Assembly: GCA_900545925.1 (NCBI GenBank)
Contig: URAZ01000020.1
Coordinates: 1-64,000, forward strand
Direction of reading: 5' to 3'
DNA length: 64,000 nt
Source: an uncultured Eubacteriales bacterium
GTDB lineage: Bacteria > Bacillota > Clostridia > Oscillospirales > Oscillospiraceae
Of this stretch, positions 8,160 to 17,125 are shown piece by piece. How positions within the stretch are numbered: the stretch's first letter is position 1; every line of letters begins with the position of its first letter. Under the pieces are notes generated by a model. The model was not told where the DNA came from. It ran no database searches and was given only the letters and a program-made list of their open reading frames with translations. Both the position numbers and the translations under genes were made by a program.

Positions 8160-8867
8160 TCAGCCCTGAAACGGCTCGGCGTAGGAGGCATAATAGGATA
8201 CCGGTTCGCTGCCCATCAGAAGATGTGAGGTATCTCCCATCGTCTGACAGCGAAAATAGGCGACACCAGGCTGGCGCTCTTCTGCGTTCAGAACCGTCAC
8301 GGATGACGGAGCAAGAAACGCACCGTGCAGCACGGCAAACGGGCTGACGTTCCACAGATGGGACAGCAAAACCGCTGTAATGCCAAAGTGACAGAAGCAG
8401 ACGATCGTTTTTTCACAGGTTTCCCGGCAGGTATAATATCCACCGTGCCGGGTATAGCCGTATGACGCAAGCAGCGCGTCCAGTCCGGCAGTCACGCGGT
8501 CATATTCGGCTTTGACGTTTGTGCCCTGCAGGATCGGCGCGTTTTCCCAGCCGGTGGGCTGCAGCAGCTCCGGCTGTGCTGTCCAGACGTCGGGCATCAG
8601 ATCCCAGCAGAGGCGCGTGCCGCCGGTTCCGTCCGGCAGTGCGCCCTGAAATTCATGCAGCCAGTCCATGACCGCTGCAGTCTTTCCCTGCTCCAGCAGC
8701 GTAAAGGACGCGGTATCCTGCGCGCGGCCGAGCGGGGAAACATAGAAATCATCGACCTGCCAGCTTTTCGTGCGGACAGCCAGCAGCTTTGCCTCGCGCC
8801 AGCCCTTTTCGGTGAGCGAATCGTGCTCGTAATCGGGTTCGGCGTGGCGAATGAAAATTAGACGCAT
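8160..8867 (-). CDS. Histidine phosphatase family protein (phosphoglycerate mutase-like)
   Basis: The 235-residue protein begins with the catalytic MRLIFIRHAEPDYE, in which His8 is the phosphorylated residue. It retains the second arginine region PLGRAQDTASFTL (about 45-58) and the second catalytic histidine in VCFCHFGITAVLL (about 153-160). The fold is that of the histidine acid phosphatase and mutase superfamily, which includes sugar-phosphate and cobalamin-pathway phosphatases. Sequence alone does not fix the substrate. An AAAGGAG site precedes the ATG. It is the last gene of a three-gene operon behind the pyrophosphatase, with a 27-base gap. Confidence 0.88.
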   Translation of the reverse strand: MRLIFIRHAEPDYEHDSLTEKGWREAKLLAVRTKSWQVDDFYVSPLGRAQDTASFTLLEQGKTAAVMDWLHEFQGALPDGTGGTRLCWDLMPDVWTAQPELLQPTGWENAPILQGTNVKAEYDRVTAGLDALLASYGYTRHGGYYTCRETCEKTIVCFCHFGITAVLLSHLWNVSPFAVLHGAFLAPSSVTVLNAEERQPGVAYFRCQTMGDTSHLLMGSEPVSYYASYAEPFQG

Positions 8868-8894
8868 GAAAAAGACTCCTTTGAACGGCCGTGC

Positions 8895-10517
8895 TCAGCC
8901 CCACAGTGCAGTGAGCATCGGGATAACCTGTTTTTTCCGGGACACCACGCCCGGCAGGAAGCAGGTGTGATCCTTGAGTTTTACACCAAAGGCCTGCGTG
9001 ATGATATCCTCGTCGCCGAGATACAGAAGGTGTGTGCCCTCCAGCAGCACATCCGTCAGCATGAGGATCATAAGCGTGTAACCGCGCTCGTCCATCGTCT
9101 TCTGCATGACGGACAGGAACTCGTCTTTGCGCTCCATCATGCGTTCGGAATCAACACAGGTGATCTGGCTGACGCCGAAGTCGTGGTCGGCGATGTGGAA
9201 ATCCTTGAAATCCGTGAACAGCAGCGCATCGGCGGGCTTATCGTCGGAGATGGACGCAGAGAAAATGGTCTTGCCCAGCTCGTCGAGCGAGACATTGGCG
9301 ATACGCGCCATGCGGTCGGCCATGCGGCGGTCAACAGCGGTGGATGTCGGCGATTTGAACATGACCGTATCGGCGACGATGGCTGCTGCAATCAGACCGG
9401 CCAGCTTTGCGGGCGGCATGAGGCCGCGTTCCTGATACATTTCGGAGATGATCGTCGCGGTCGAGCCGACAGGCTCATTACGGAAGTAAATGGGGCCGCC
9501 GGTCTGGATGTCGGCCAGCCGATGGTGGTCGATGATCTCCACGATCTCCGCCTGCTCGAGCCCCGGGACGGACTGCGCCGCCTCATTATGATCGACCAGC
9601 ACGACGCGCTTGCGGCGCGGCTTGATGAGGTGATACCGGGAGAGGGTGCCGACAACCTTGTCATTCTCATCGAGAATCGGGTAGCTGCGATGGCGGCTTT
9701 TGAGCACGACCTCGCGCACATCATCCACAAAATCGGTCAAATGGAATGCTTCCAGATCGTCTGTCCGGCATACGCGTGCGACCTCAATGGCGTAATAGAT
9801 CATGCGCGCAGCCTTGTAGGCATCGAAAGGCGTAGCGATGATGCAGGTGTTTGTCTGCATCTGCCGCAGCTGCTCCGGCAGTTCCGCCTGGCACACGATC
9901 AGACAGCTGACCTGCTGCTCGACAGCGCGCCGCGCCATTTCCGGCTGCTCACCAACAATCACGATGGCGTCCGGGCCTTTAAAGAGAAGATTTTCGTTGT
10001 TCTGCGGCAGGGCGATGGACACCTCTCCGCTGATCGTGTCGGCAAGATACCCGGATTCGTTCAGAATCTTGCCGTCCAGGACGCTCAAAAGATTGAAAAC
10101 CGGAATCTTGTCCACGCGGGAGTCGGAAAGCGTGCGCATGTCGTAGCTTGCGATTTCGCTGGGCGACAGCATGCCGTACAGTTCGCCGTTTTCGTTTGTC
10201 ACGGGAATGGCGGGAATGGATTTTGCCTTGTTGGACTGCAGAGCCGCCCATGCCCTGCTGACCGTGACCGCACCAGACAGGGCAGGCGGCGTGTCATAGT
10301 CCAGATCGCGCACCTGCGTGCGCATGGTCTGGATGCGCACAGGCGGCTCGAAGCCGAAGCGGTCGAGCACTAGCCGCGTCTCGTCAGAAATATGCCCGAG
10401 ACGCGCAGGAACGAATTCCCGGTCGCCCAAGGCGTTTCGCAGCGCGGCATAGGCCATGGCGGAAACGATGGAGTCGGTATCGGGGTTGCGGTGGCCGGTA
10501 ACATAGATGGGTTCCAT
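8895..10517 (-). CDS. ppaC: Mn-dependent inorganic pyrophosphatase with CBS and DRTGG regulatory domains
   Basis: The 540-residue family II pyrophosphatase hydrolyses pyrophosphate to drive biosynthesis. The DHH catalytic domain is split. It starts with GHRNPDTDSIVSA (residues 8-20) and resumes after a regulatory insert with VLVDHNEAAQS (about 310) and IIDHHRLADIQTGG (about 333). The DHHA2 domain closes the protein, with metal-site residues in the region after 390. Between about 65 and 300 are two CBS motifs flanking a DRTGG domain. Family members of this size are regulated by adenine nucleotides and diadenosine polyphosphates. The start has an AAGGAGG site. It is the middle gene of three. 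Confidence 0.92.
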   Translation of the reverse strand: MEPIYVTGHRNPDTDSIVSAMAYAALRNALGDREFVPARLGHISDETRLVLDRFGFEPPVRIQTMRTQVRDLDYDTPPALSGAVTVSRAWAALQSNKAKSIPAIPVTNENGELYGMLSPSEIASYDMRTLSDSRVDKIPVFNLLSVLDGKILNESGYLADTISGEVSIALPQNNENLLFKGPDAIVIVGEQPEMARRAVEQQVSCLIVCQAELPEQLRQMQTNTCIIATPFDAYKAARMIYYAIEVARVCRTDDLEAFHLTDFVDDVREVVLKSRHRSYPILDENDKVVGTLSRYHLIKPRRKRVVLVDHNEAAQSVPGLEQAEIVEIIDHHRLADIQTGGPIYFRNEPVGSTATIISEMYQERGLMPPAKLAGLIAAAIVADTVMFKSPTSTAVDRRMADRMARIANVSLDELGKTIFSASISDDKPADALLFTDFKDFHIADHDFGVSQITCVDSERMMERKDEFLSVMQKTMDERGYTLMILMLTDVLLEGTHLLYLGDEDIITQAFGVKLKDHTCFLPGVVSRKKQVIPMLTALWG

Positions 10518-10528
10518 GAGAAACCTCC

Positions 10529-11284
10529 TTATGCGCTGGGAAACTCAATCCCCTGGTGATGCAGAATAAAACGGACGGGATAATAGCGGTCCAGATAGTG
10601 TTTGCAGTACCATTCATAGGTCGCATCCGGCAGATGCAGCAGTTCCGGTGCCTGTGTGCGGAAAAGCTTGAACGTCTTCTCATCGCCGGAAAGAAGCGCC
10701 GCGATCAGTTCCAACTCGCCCTCCTGTTCCAGCCGGTACAGACACTTGTCCATAATAGCGGCGCAGGCCTGCTCATCCTCGCTTGCCAGCAGTTCCATGT
10801 TGCCGAGCCATGCAAGAAAATCGTCCAGCTTCAGTTCCGTACGGGCCGCAGCGTGGGAAAGCTTGGCGAATTCCGGCTCGGAGCGGCGCTTGAGGATATC
10901 GATGAGATACGTCAGCAGATTATCATCCAGGCAAACGCTGTCAAGGAACACCTCAAAGATATCACGCGTCTCCGTCCTGACCGGCTCCTGCGACGACTCC
11001 GGCTCTGCCTGCTCCTGCGGCTGGGCTGCTGCGGCAAGCTGCGCAACAGCCGCATTCAATTCGGCCGGGTCAAAGCTGTCATATTCCTCCTGCGGAATTT
11101 CGGTTCCATCGGCCTCGGCGCAGGCTTTGACAAACGCGGGAATGCCCATTTTTGCGATCTCCGCCTGTAATTGCAGCGCCTTCTTGAGATCCTCCTGCTC
11201 CGTGAGCGCAATACCCGCGGGTGCTTTGCGCGTCCCCTCGCAGATCTCGGATAAATATTGCAGATAATACGGAACGAGCGACAT
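10529..11284 (-). CDS. Unknown helical protein upstream of the pyrophosphatase
   Basis: I do not recognise this 251-residue protein. It has no signal peptide or membrane span. The first 75 residues are helical. A glutamine- and glutamate-rich linker at about 85-105 (AAAQPQEQAEPESSQEP) separates them from a helical C-terminal domain rich in acidic and leucine residues. This gives a two-domain cytoplasmic protein, perhaps a scaffold. An AGGAGG site precedes the ATG. It is the first gene of an operon; the pyrophosphatase starts 12 bases after its stop. Confidence 0.7.
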   Translation of the reverse strand: MSLVPYYLQYLSEICEGTRKAPAGIALTEQEDLKKALQLQAEIAKMGIPAFVKACAEADGTEIPQEEYDSFDPAELNAAVAQLAAAAQPQEQAEPESSQEPVRTETRDIFEVFLDSVCLDDNLLTYLIDILKRRSEPEFAKLSHAAARTELKLDDFLAWLGNMELLASEDEQACAAIMDKCLYRLEQEGELELIAALLSGDEKTFKLFRTQAPELLHLPDATYEWYCKHYLDRYYPVRFILHHQGIEFPSA

Positions 11285-11430
11285 ACACGTCCTCCTGTTT
11301 TTTTCTTGGAATCCGCTGTTTATGCTGATTGATTATAGTGTAGCACGGGGAACAGGAAATGTCAAAAGCCTAGAGATGCTTTTTCGTTTGCCGCGCGGTA
11401 TGGTGCTCACAGTCAATGCGACGCATAGAA

Positions 11431-11468
11431 AGAAAAATTCCCACAGCCCGCAAAGGGGCTGTGGGAAT
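11431..11468 (-). terminator. Terminator of the ftsEX-M23 operon
   Basis: Inverted repeat TTCCCACAGCCC (11438-11449) with GGGGCTGTGGGAA (11455-11467), followed on the minus strand by TTTTTCTTTC. It lies directly after the M23 gene stop. Confidence 0.9.
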
Positions 11469-11479
11469 CGATTCGGTAC

Positions 11480-12751
11480 TCAGCCGATGTAGTTGAAGGG
11501 GTTAACGTCGGCGCCGTTATAATAGATGGTGAAGTGCAGATGCGGGCCGGTAGACCAGCCGGTGGAGCCAACATAGCCGATAGTCTGTCCCTGCGTGACG
11601 TAATCGCCGACGGACACGGAGCAGGACGGCTGGTGGGCATAGAGGCTGGAATAGCCGTCGCCGTGGTTAATCACGACATAGTAGCCCCACGCGGCGGAGT
11701 AGGCTGCGGTCGTGACCGTGCCGGACTTGGTTGCAAGGATTGCCGTACCGGCTGCCGCGCCGAAGTCTACGCCGTTGTGCCAGCTGTACTTTCCGGTCAG
11801 CGGATGCGTGCGGTAGCCGTAGGAGTCTGTGACCTGGCACTGATATGGCAGCGGATACAGCCAGCCGCCGGTGTTGGTTGCACCGCTGGAATTGCTGTTC
11901 GAGCCTTTATTGTTGTTCTGCCGGTTCAGCGCAGCGATGCGCTCTGCCTCTTCCTTGGATAGCGCAGCATAATAGGCAGCCTCAGACTTGGCAATCTCAT
12001 CAGAAAGTTCCGCCTCATTGGCCATGTTCTGCTCGTAGTCGGCGTTCATTTCCTCGTAGGCTTTCATCATATCGCCCAAAAGGGTATCCGCCTCAGCGCG
12101 CTGATCCTCCAGTTCCTGCTCCTGCTGATCGAGTTCCTCACGCGTCACGTCGAGTTCTGCCATCTGCTGCTCGAGTTCTGTACGCTCAGAAGTAATTTTC
12201 TCGGAAACTGCCTTCATCTTATCCATCATCAGCTGGTCAGCCTTGGCGATCTCCTGAATGACGTCGATCTTGTCGAGCAGATCCGAGAAGCTGTTCGCGC
12301 CGAACAAAATTGCCCAGTAGGAAATACTGCCCGTCTCCTCCATGGAGCGGATACGGGTCTTATACTGCTCGTTCAGGCGTTTTTCCTCGGCCTGAGACGC
12401 CTCGAGTTCGGCCTGCTTATTGGCGATCAGCAGGCTGTACTGCTGCACCTGCTCGTTCAGGTTGCTGATAGATGCCTGCGTCATGCTGATCTGCTGGTCG
12501 ATATCGGACTTCTTATCGACGAGTGTCTGTGTTTTGGATTGATTTTCTTTGATTTTTGCCTGAAGCGCTTCGCGCTCCTTTTTGAGTTCTGCCTGCTGGC
12601 TGCGAAGGCCGGTCAGTTCTTTTTTAATTTCCGAACTGGACGCGGCGTTGACCATGATAATGAGGGCGCTTGAAACAAGCCCCAGCAGCATCACGGCAGC
12701 CAGTACCAGGCAGACGATCCGGCGGGCAGAGCCGCTTTTCTTCTGTTTCAT
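11480..12751 (-). CDS. Exported murein hydrolase activator, coiled coil plus M23 peptidase (EnvC/PcsB-like)
   Basis: The 423-residue protein begins with basic residues and a hydrophobic segment (about 10-36) serving as signal peptide or anchor. A long coiled coil at about 38-275 follows, rich in Gln, Glu, Lys and Leu. A short Gly/Ser/Asn linker precedes the C-terminal M23 domain from about 305. The zinc ligands are complete: HNGVDFGAA (His and Asp), YAHQPS and GPHLHFTIY (HxH). The domain should therefore be active on peptidoglycan cross-bridges. It follows ftsE and ftsX in one operon. That is the known layout in which FtsEX, driven by ATP in the cell, opens the coiled coil and activates wall hydrolysis outside. 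Confidence 0.92.
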   Translation of the reverse strand: MKQKKSGSARRIVCLVLAAVMLLGLVSSALIIMVNAASSSEIKKELTGLRSQQAELKKEREALQAKIKENQSKTQTLVDKKSDIDQQISMTQASISNLNEQVQQYSLLIANKQAELEASQAEEKRLNEQYKTRIRSMEETGSISYWAILFGANSFSDLLDKIDVIQEIAKADQLMMDKMKAVSEKITSERTELEQQMAELDVTREELDQQEQELEDQRAEADTLLGDMMKAYEEMNADYEQNMANEAELSDEIAKSEAAYYAALSKEEAERIAALNRQNNNKGSNSNSSGATNTGGWLYPLPYQCQVTDSYGYRTHPLTGKYSWHNGVDFGAAAGTAILATKSGTVTTAAYSAAWGYYVVINHGDGYSSLYAHQPSCSVSVGDYVTQGQTIGYVGSTGWSTGPHLHFTIYYNGADVNPFNYIG

Positions 12752-12772
12752 AAGTAAGGATACCTCCCGGTA

Positions 12773-13660
12773 TTACACCTTCAGGAACTTCCGAATGGAA
12801 AGCAAGCTGCCGAACACGCCCACGAGGAAACCCGTAACCGCATAGGCGGCTGCAACGATCTCAATGACGTCCGTGAACGGTGTCAGGACGAACAACTTGA
12901 GCGTGTCCAGCTGTGCGATCTTTGAAAGGACAAAATCGTACAGACCCCATTCAAGGAAAAATCCGACTGCGGCGGCGATGATTCCAATGATAAAGCCTTC
13001 GACGACAAAAGGCAGTCGAATAAAGGCGTTCGTCGCGCCGACCATTTTCATGATGGCAATTTCCTCGCTGCGGGAGTACATGGCAAGCTTGACGGTATTG
13101 GAAATGATGAACAGCGAGACGACAAACAAAACGGAAACGATAATCAAGGACGCAATATTTAGAACATTCTGTACCGTCTGGAAGCCCTCGGCGATTTCAA
13201 AGTGGGCAACAACCTCGGCAACGCCCTCGATCTGCGTAAGCTTGTCATAGGTCTGCTTCAAAAGAGAATTGTCCTCGACTGTGACGACATAGCGGTCGCG
13301 CAGCGTATCGGGGTCGAGGCCTGCAAACGCATCCGGGTCGTTCAGGGTCTCGACAAAATCATCAAGCGCCTGATCGCGTGAGACGAAGGTCGCGGAGCGG
13401 ACATTCGTGATAAGGTTGATCTGCGAGCCGACGGATTTGGCCTTGGCCTCGGAATAGTTCTCGTCAATGTAGACAAGCATCTCATTCTCGCTCTCGAGTT
13501 CCTTGACCATTGCGCTGGTATTATAAAGGATGAGGCAGAACGAGCCCATGATAATCAGGCACGCCACCGTCACGCAGATTGCCGCGAAGGACATGAAGCC
13601 GTGCAGAAACACGCCGCGGAAGCCCTCGCGCAGTAAGTAACCGATGTTATTCTTCTTCAT
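12773..13660 (-). CDS. ftsX: Cell division protein FtsX
   Basis: The 295-residue permease-like subunit of FtsEX shows the expected four membrane segments. One lies at about 22-44; the other three are clustered in the C-terminal half, around 170-290. Between the first two lies an extracellular domain of about 120 residues (LVYIDENYSEAKAKS onward) that contacts the partner hydrolase. I start it at MKKNNIGYLLREGFRG, which matches family N-termini; a longer reading runs only through ftsE. The start overlaps the ftsE stop by 14 bases, and the M23 gene follows 21 bases after its stop. Confidence 0.93.
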   Translation of the reverse strand: MKKNNIGYLLREGFRGVFLHGFMSFAAICVTVACLIIMGSFCLILYNTSAMVKELESENEMLVYIDENYSEAKAKSVGSQINLITNVRSATFVSRDQALDDFVETLNDPDAFAGLDPDTLRDRYVVTVEDNSLLKQTYDKLTQIEGVAEVVAHFEIAEGFQTVQNVLNIASLIIVSVLFVVSLFIISNTVKLAMYSRSEEIAIMKMVGATNAFIRLPFVVEGFIIGIIAAAVGFFLEWGLYDFVLSKIAQLDTLKLFVLTPFTDVIEIVAAAYAVTGFLVGVFGSLLSIRKFLKV

Positions 13661-14336
13661 TGAGATAATACCCGTCCATTCCGTCGCTGATGATCCTGCC
13701 CTCGTTGATGGCGACGACACGCTTCGTAAAGCGGTTGACAAGCTCCCGCTCGTGCGTGACGACCAGAACCGTGGTGCCGAGGGCGTTGATCTGTTCGAGC
13801 AGCATCATAATTTCGAGTGAGCGCGCCGGGTCAAGGTTGCCCGTGGGCTCATCGGCGATGATGACGCTGGGATTGTTGACAAGCGCTCTTGCGATGGCGA
13901 CACGCTGCTGCTCACCGCCAGACAGTTCGTTCGGAAGTCGGCGGCCCTTTGTCTCCAGTCCGACCAACTCGAGCACATACGGCACGCGCTTCTGGATCTC
14001 CTTCTCCGGCGCGCCGATCACGCGCATGGCAAACGCGACGTTTTCATAGACGGATTTGTCGCTGATGAGGCGGAAATCCTGAAAGATAACGCCGAGCGTC
14101 CGGCGCAGATACGGCACGGCACGGCTGCGAAGCTTTTCGACGGCGAAGCCGTTGACAAGCGCGCTGCCGGAGGTCGGGCGCAGTTCGGCGGTCAGGATCT
14201 TGATGATGGTGGATTTGCCGGAGCCGGACGGGCCGACCAGAAAGACAAATTCGCCGTCGTCGATCTTCATGGAAATGCCATTCAGCGCGATCGTACCGGT
14301 GTCGTAGGTTTTATGCACATCCTGTAATTCGATCAT
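13647..14336 (-). CDS. ftsE: Cell division ATP-binding protein FtsE
   Basis: The 229-residue ABC ATPase powers the FtsEX complex at the division site or lateral wall. All nucleotide motifs are present: Walker A GPSGSGKST (about 36-44), signature LSGGEQQRVAIARAL (about 139-153), Walker B VIIADEPTGNLD (about 158-169), and the H-loop VVTHERELV. MIELQDVHKTYDTGTIAL at the N-terminus fits FtsE closely. It overlaps ftsX by 14 bases and begins 32 bases after the stop of a PucR-type regulator, so that regulator may be in the same transcript. Confidence 0.95.
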   Translation of the reverse strand: MIELQDVHKTYDTGTIALNGISMKIDDGEFVFLVGPSGSGKSTIIKILTAELRPTSGSALVNGFAVEKLRSRAVPYLRRTLGVIFQDFRLISDKSVYENVAFAMRVIGAPEKEIQKRVPYVLELVGLETKGRRLPNELSGGEQQRVAIARALVNNPSVIIADEPTGNLDPARSLEIMMLLEQINALGTTVLVVTHERELVNRFTKRVVAINEGRIISDGMDGYYLNEEE

Positions 14337-14368
14337 GTTAAACTCCGATTTTCAAAGCATTGCGCGGA

Positions 14369-15463
14369 TCAGATCAGTCTGTTCTCGCGCGAGACAAGAT
14401 ACTTCTTGACCATAAGGGCGACCTTGAAGATGATCGCGTCATCAAACTCGCGCAGGTCAAGGCCGGTAAGCTTCTTGATCTTCTCAAGACGGTATACCAG
14501 CGTATTTCTGTGGACGAACAGCTTGCGGGACGTTTCGGAGACGTTCAGATTGTTCTCAAAGAACTTATTGATCGTGAACAGCGTCTCCTGATCGAGCGTG
14601 TCGATAGAGTTCTTCTTGAACACTTCTGACAGGAATATCTCACAGAGCGTCGTCGGAAGCTGATAGATCAGGCGTCCAATGCCGAGATTTTCATAATTGA
14701 TGATTGTTTTCTCCGTCTCAAAGACCTTGCCGACCTCAATGGCAACCTGCGCCTCTTTATAGGCGTCGGCCAACTCGCGCAGATGACCTGCGACAGTGGA
14801 AATGCCGATCACGGTTTTGACAAACAGTTCGGACCGGAGCGTCTGCTCGATGGTCTGGGCCGTCTGCAGAAGTTCGGCCTTTTCCGTACCTGGTGCGATC
14901 TGCTTGACGACGGCGATGTCTGTCTCGTTGATGGACAGAACAAAATCCTGCTGCTTATCCGGGAACATGCCGGAAAGCACATCGACGGAGGCAACGTCCG
15001 CCCGGCCTACCTGCCGGATGAGGAACACAGCGCGCGGCGCGTCGGTGACAAAATGCAGTTCCTTCGCACGGATATAGATATCGCCCGGCAGGATATTGTC
15101 GGTGATGATGTTCTTGACGAAGGTTCCCTTGTCGTGCTTTTCCTCATAGTAGGTCTTCGCACCGTTGAGCGCGACGTAGGCCATGACGCACAGGCTCTTG
15201 GCGATCTCATCATCGCCCTCGGCAAACACGGCATAGTCAAAATAGGCACTCCAGGAAACAAGCGGCTTGAAGGTCTTTTTATCGACAACGACAATGGAAT
15301 CCGGGGCGCTGTTAAGCTTGATCACGGCCTCGGGCCATTTTTCCCCGATGCGTGAGGTATCGCTGCAGGAGATCACGGTGCTGTCGGCGTCGATCACGCC
15401 GATCATGCGGTCGGTCGCCTCCTTCATCTGAACGATCACACTCTGAAAAACACGGCTGGACAT
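14369..15463 (-). CDS. PucR/CdaR-family transcriptional regulator
   Basis: The 364-residue protein ends in the PucR-type helix-turn-helix, RKLFVHRNTLVYRLEKIKKL (about 310-330) followed by LDLREFDDAIIFKVALMV. This is the characteristic DNA-binding tail of the family. The region before it (about 150-290) matches the GGDEF-related domain of CdaR proteins. The N-terminal 120 residues look like a ligand-sensing domain and contain no membrane span. CdaR relatives respond to small organic acids. Here the neighbours are ftsE, ftsX and the M23 gene, so it may control cell-wall genes or simply be cotranscribed with them. A GGGAGG site precedes the ATG. Confidence 0.85.
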   Translation of the reverse strand: MSSRVFQSVIVQMKEATDRMIGVIDADSTVISCSDTSRIGEKWPEAVIKLNSAPDSIVVVDKKTFKPLVSWSAYFDYAVFAEGDDEIAKSLCVMAYVALNGAKTYYEEKHDKGTFVKNIITDNILPGDIYIRAKELHFVTDAPRAVFLIRQVGRADVASVDVLSGMFPDKQQDFVLSINETDIAVVKQIAPGTEKAELLQTAQTIEQTLRSELFVKTVIGISTVAGHLRELADAYKEAQVAIEVGKVFETEKTIINYENLGIGRLIYQLPTTLCEIFLSEVFKKNSIDTLDQETLFTINKFFENNLNVSETSRKLFVHRNTLVYRLEKIKKLTGLDLREFDDAIIFKVALMVKKYLVSRENRLI

Positions 15464-15667
15464 AATACGCCCTCCCTATTACAACTTGCTTTTTACACAA
15501 ACAACCATTGACATAATACTACGTTTTCGGCAGAAGCGCAAGGTCTTTTTGACATTTTATTTGAAAACAGCCATCTTTTTTTGTGGCATTTTCATAGTTT
15601 TTCGTCATTTGCTCCAAATTCAGGGGGTTTGCCTCTCAAAATATGCAAGTTTTTTCTTCCGTCAAAA

Positions 15668-16375
15668 TCACAAGATATTCCGGAGAAGACCTTCGGCATC
15701 CACAATATTCAGTTCTTTTGTCTGTCCGAGCGGCAGATCTCCGAGTGTCAAGCCGCCCTCGGCCTCGCGGCGCAGATATGTCACCGGACAGCCCCGGCTG
15801 GCAAGCATTCGGCGCACCTGATGGTACTTTCCCTCTTGCACGCAAACGACCGAGCGCCCGTCAGACAGCGGTGTCAGCTTTGCGGGCAGGCAGTGCAGGC
15901 CGTCGGCAAGCACCAATCCCTGTGCGAACGCGCGCACGTCCTCAGGCCCTGTCCTGCCCTCATGTTCGGCGTAATAGCGCTTCCAGACGCCGTGACGTGG
16001 AGAAAGAATGCGGTGGGCAAGATCGCCGTCGTTCGTCAGCAGAAGCAGGCCCTCGGTATCCTTGTCGAGCCTGCCGACAGGCATGACGCCGAGTTTTCTG
16101 TACACCTCCGGCACAAGTTCCATGACAGTCTTCGCCTTCGGATCGTCGGCCGCGGTCAGATAACCGGCTGGCTTATGGAGCATAATGAGAACCGGCCCGC
16201 GCAGGCGCACCGGCTCTCCGTCCACCGTGACGCAGACCACCGTTTCGTCAAACTTCCGGCTCTCGTCGGTCACAACTGCTCCGTTTACCGCCGCGCGGCC
16301 CGCACGGATGATCGCGCGCAGTTCTTTTCGGCTGGCGACGCCCGCTTCACTCAGAATTCTGTCCAGTCTCTGCAT
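15668..16375 (-). CDS. rsuA: Pseudouridine synthase, RsuA/RluB/RluE family
   Basis: The 235-residue protein begins with an S4 RNA-binding domain (MQRLDRILSEAGVASRKEL). The synthase domain follows, with the catalytic GRLDKDTEGLLLLTNDGDLA near 103-122, whose Asp is the nucleophile, and KGKYHQVRRM-like YHQVRRMLASRG near 190. It should isomerise a uridine in ribosomal RNA. I start it at MQRLDR because an AGGAG site lies 7 bases upstream and the S4 domain begins there; an extra 16 residues are possible in frame. RsuA targets 16S U516, but RluB and RluE relatives act on 23S RNA, so the exact target is uncertain. Confidence 0.9.
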   Translation of the reverse strand: MQRLDRILSEAGVASRKELRAIIRAGRAAVNGAVVTDESRKFDETVVCVTVDGEPVRLRGPVLIMLHKPAGYLTAADDPKAKTVMELVPEVYRKLGVMPVGRLDKDTEGLLLLTNDGDLAHRILSPRHGVWKRYYAEHEGRTGPEDVRAFAQGLVLADGLHCLPAKLTPLSDGRSVVCVQEGKYHQVRRMLASRGCPVTYLRREAEGGLTLGDLPLGQTKELNIVDAEGLLRNIL

Positions 16376-16452
16376 ACGGCTGCTCCTGTCATAAATCAAA
16401 TCGGTCTGCATAGGTTGTACCATGCAATCAAATAGATTGGAGGAATCGTTCC

Positions 16453-16923
16453 ATGGTCATCATGACGGCGAAAGTCCCCAAAAGAAGGCTGCTGCTCATC
16501 GTACTGCTGCTCATCGCGGCGGCAGTCGTGCTGGCGCTCTGTCTGCACGGCGCGGGCAGCGAAACGGAAAAGCCCACAAAAAGCAGCGCGCAGGGTGCAA
16601 CGAACGAGGCGCGCATTGCCTTCCTCGAAGGCTATGGCTGGCAGGTCGAGCCGGAGCCGGTCAAGACCCAGCAGGTCACAGTCCCGGCTGATCCCAGCGA
16701 AGTATTCCTGCGCTACAACGAACTGCAGGTCTCGCAGGGCTACGATCTGCTGCAGTACAGCGGCGAGGAACTGACGCGCTATGTCTATCGGATCACAAAC
16801 TATCCGGACGAAGCCGGCGTCTATTACGCAACGCTTCTAGTCAAGGACGGTCAGATCGTCGGCGCAGACGTCGCCTCCAGCGCAAAGACCGGCGTGATGC
16901 ACGGCTTGAAAATGCCGGAGTGA
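16453..16923 (+). CDS. DUF4830 domain membrane-anchored protein
   Basis: The 156-residue protein has a short basic start and one hydrophobic helix (about 11-31) that works as signal anchor, then a Ser/Lys/Thr spacer. The extracytoplasmic domain at about 50-156 matches the DUF4830 pattern: ARIAFLEGYGWQVEPEP, then YNELQVSQGYDLLQYSGEEL and YVYRITNYP, ending in GVMHGLKMP. Function of this clostridial domain is not known. A GGAGG site lies 9 bases before the ATG. The gene is divergent from the pseudouridine synthase, with about 77 bases between the two starts for both promoters. Confidence 0.85.
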   Translation: MVIMTAKVPKRRLLLIVLLLIAAAVVLALCLHGAGSETEKPTKSSAQGATNEARIAFLEGYGWQVEPEPVKTQQVTVPADPSEVFLRYNELQVSQGYDLLQYSGEELTRYVYRITNYPDEAGVYYATLLVKDGQIVGADVASSAKTGVMHGLKMPE

Positions 16924-17110
16924 TTCTACCCCCAAAGCCGCTCCTTATCATGCACCGCATGACAAGGAGCGGTGGCATTTGCAAAGCAAATGCCGGAGGG
17001 AATTTATTGCAAAGTTCGGGGTGCCCCGAAATTTGCGACGTTCGCATCCCTTCAGACCCTTCGGGCCAGTTCCCCTTGTGTCGTCCAAGGGGAGCCTTGG
17101 GCGCATTCGG
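16924..17110. repeat. Cluster of four palindromes in an intergenic gap
   Basis: The 202-base gap holds no gene. It contains inverted repeats one after another: CCGCTCCTT to AAGGAGCGG (16940-16973, with an inner TCATGC/GCATGA pair), GGCATTTGC AAA GCAAATGCC (16974-16994), TTCGGGGTGCCCCGAA (about 17016-17031), and CCCCTTG to CAAGGGG near 17073-17093. The first may terminate the DUF4830 gene. The rest look like a palindromic repeat cluster. Confidence 0.6.
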
Positions 17111-17125
17111 ATTCATCAGAGTCAC

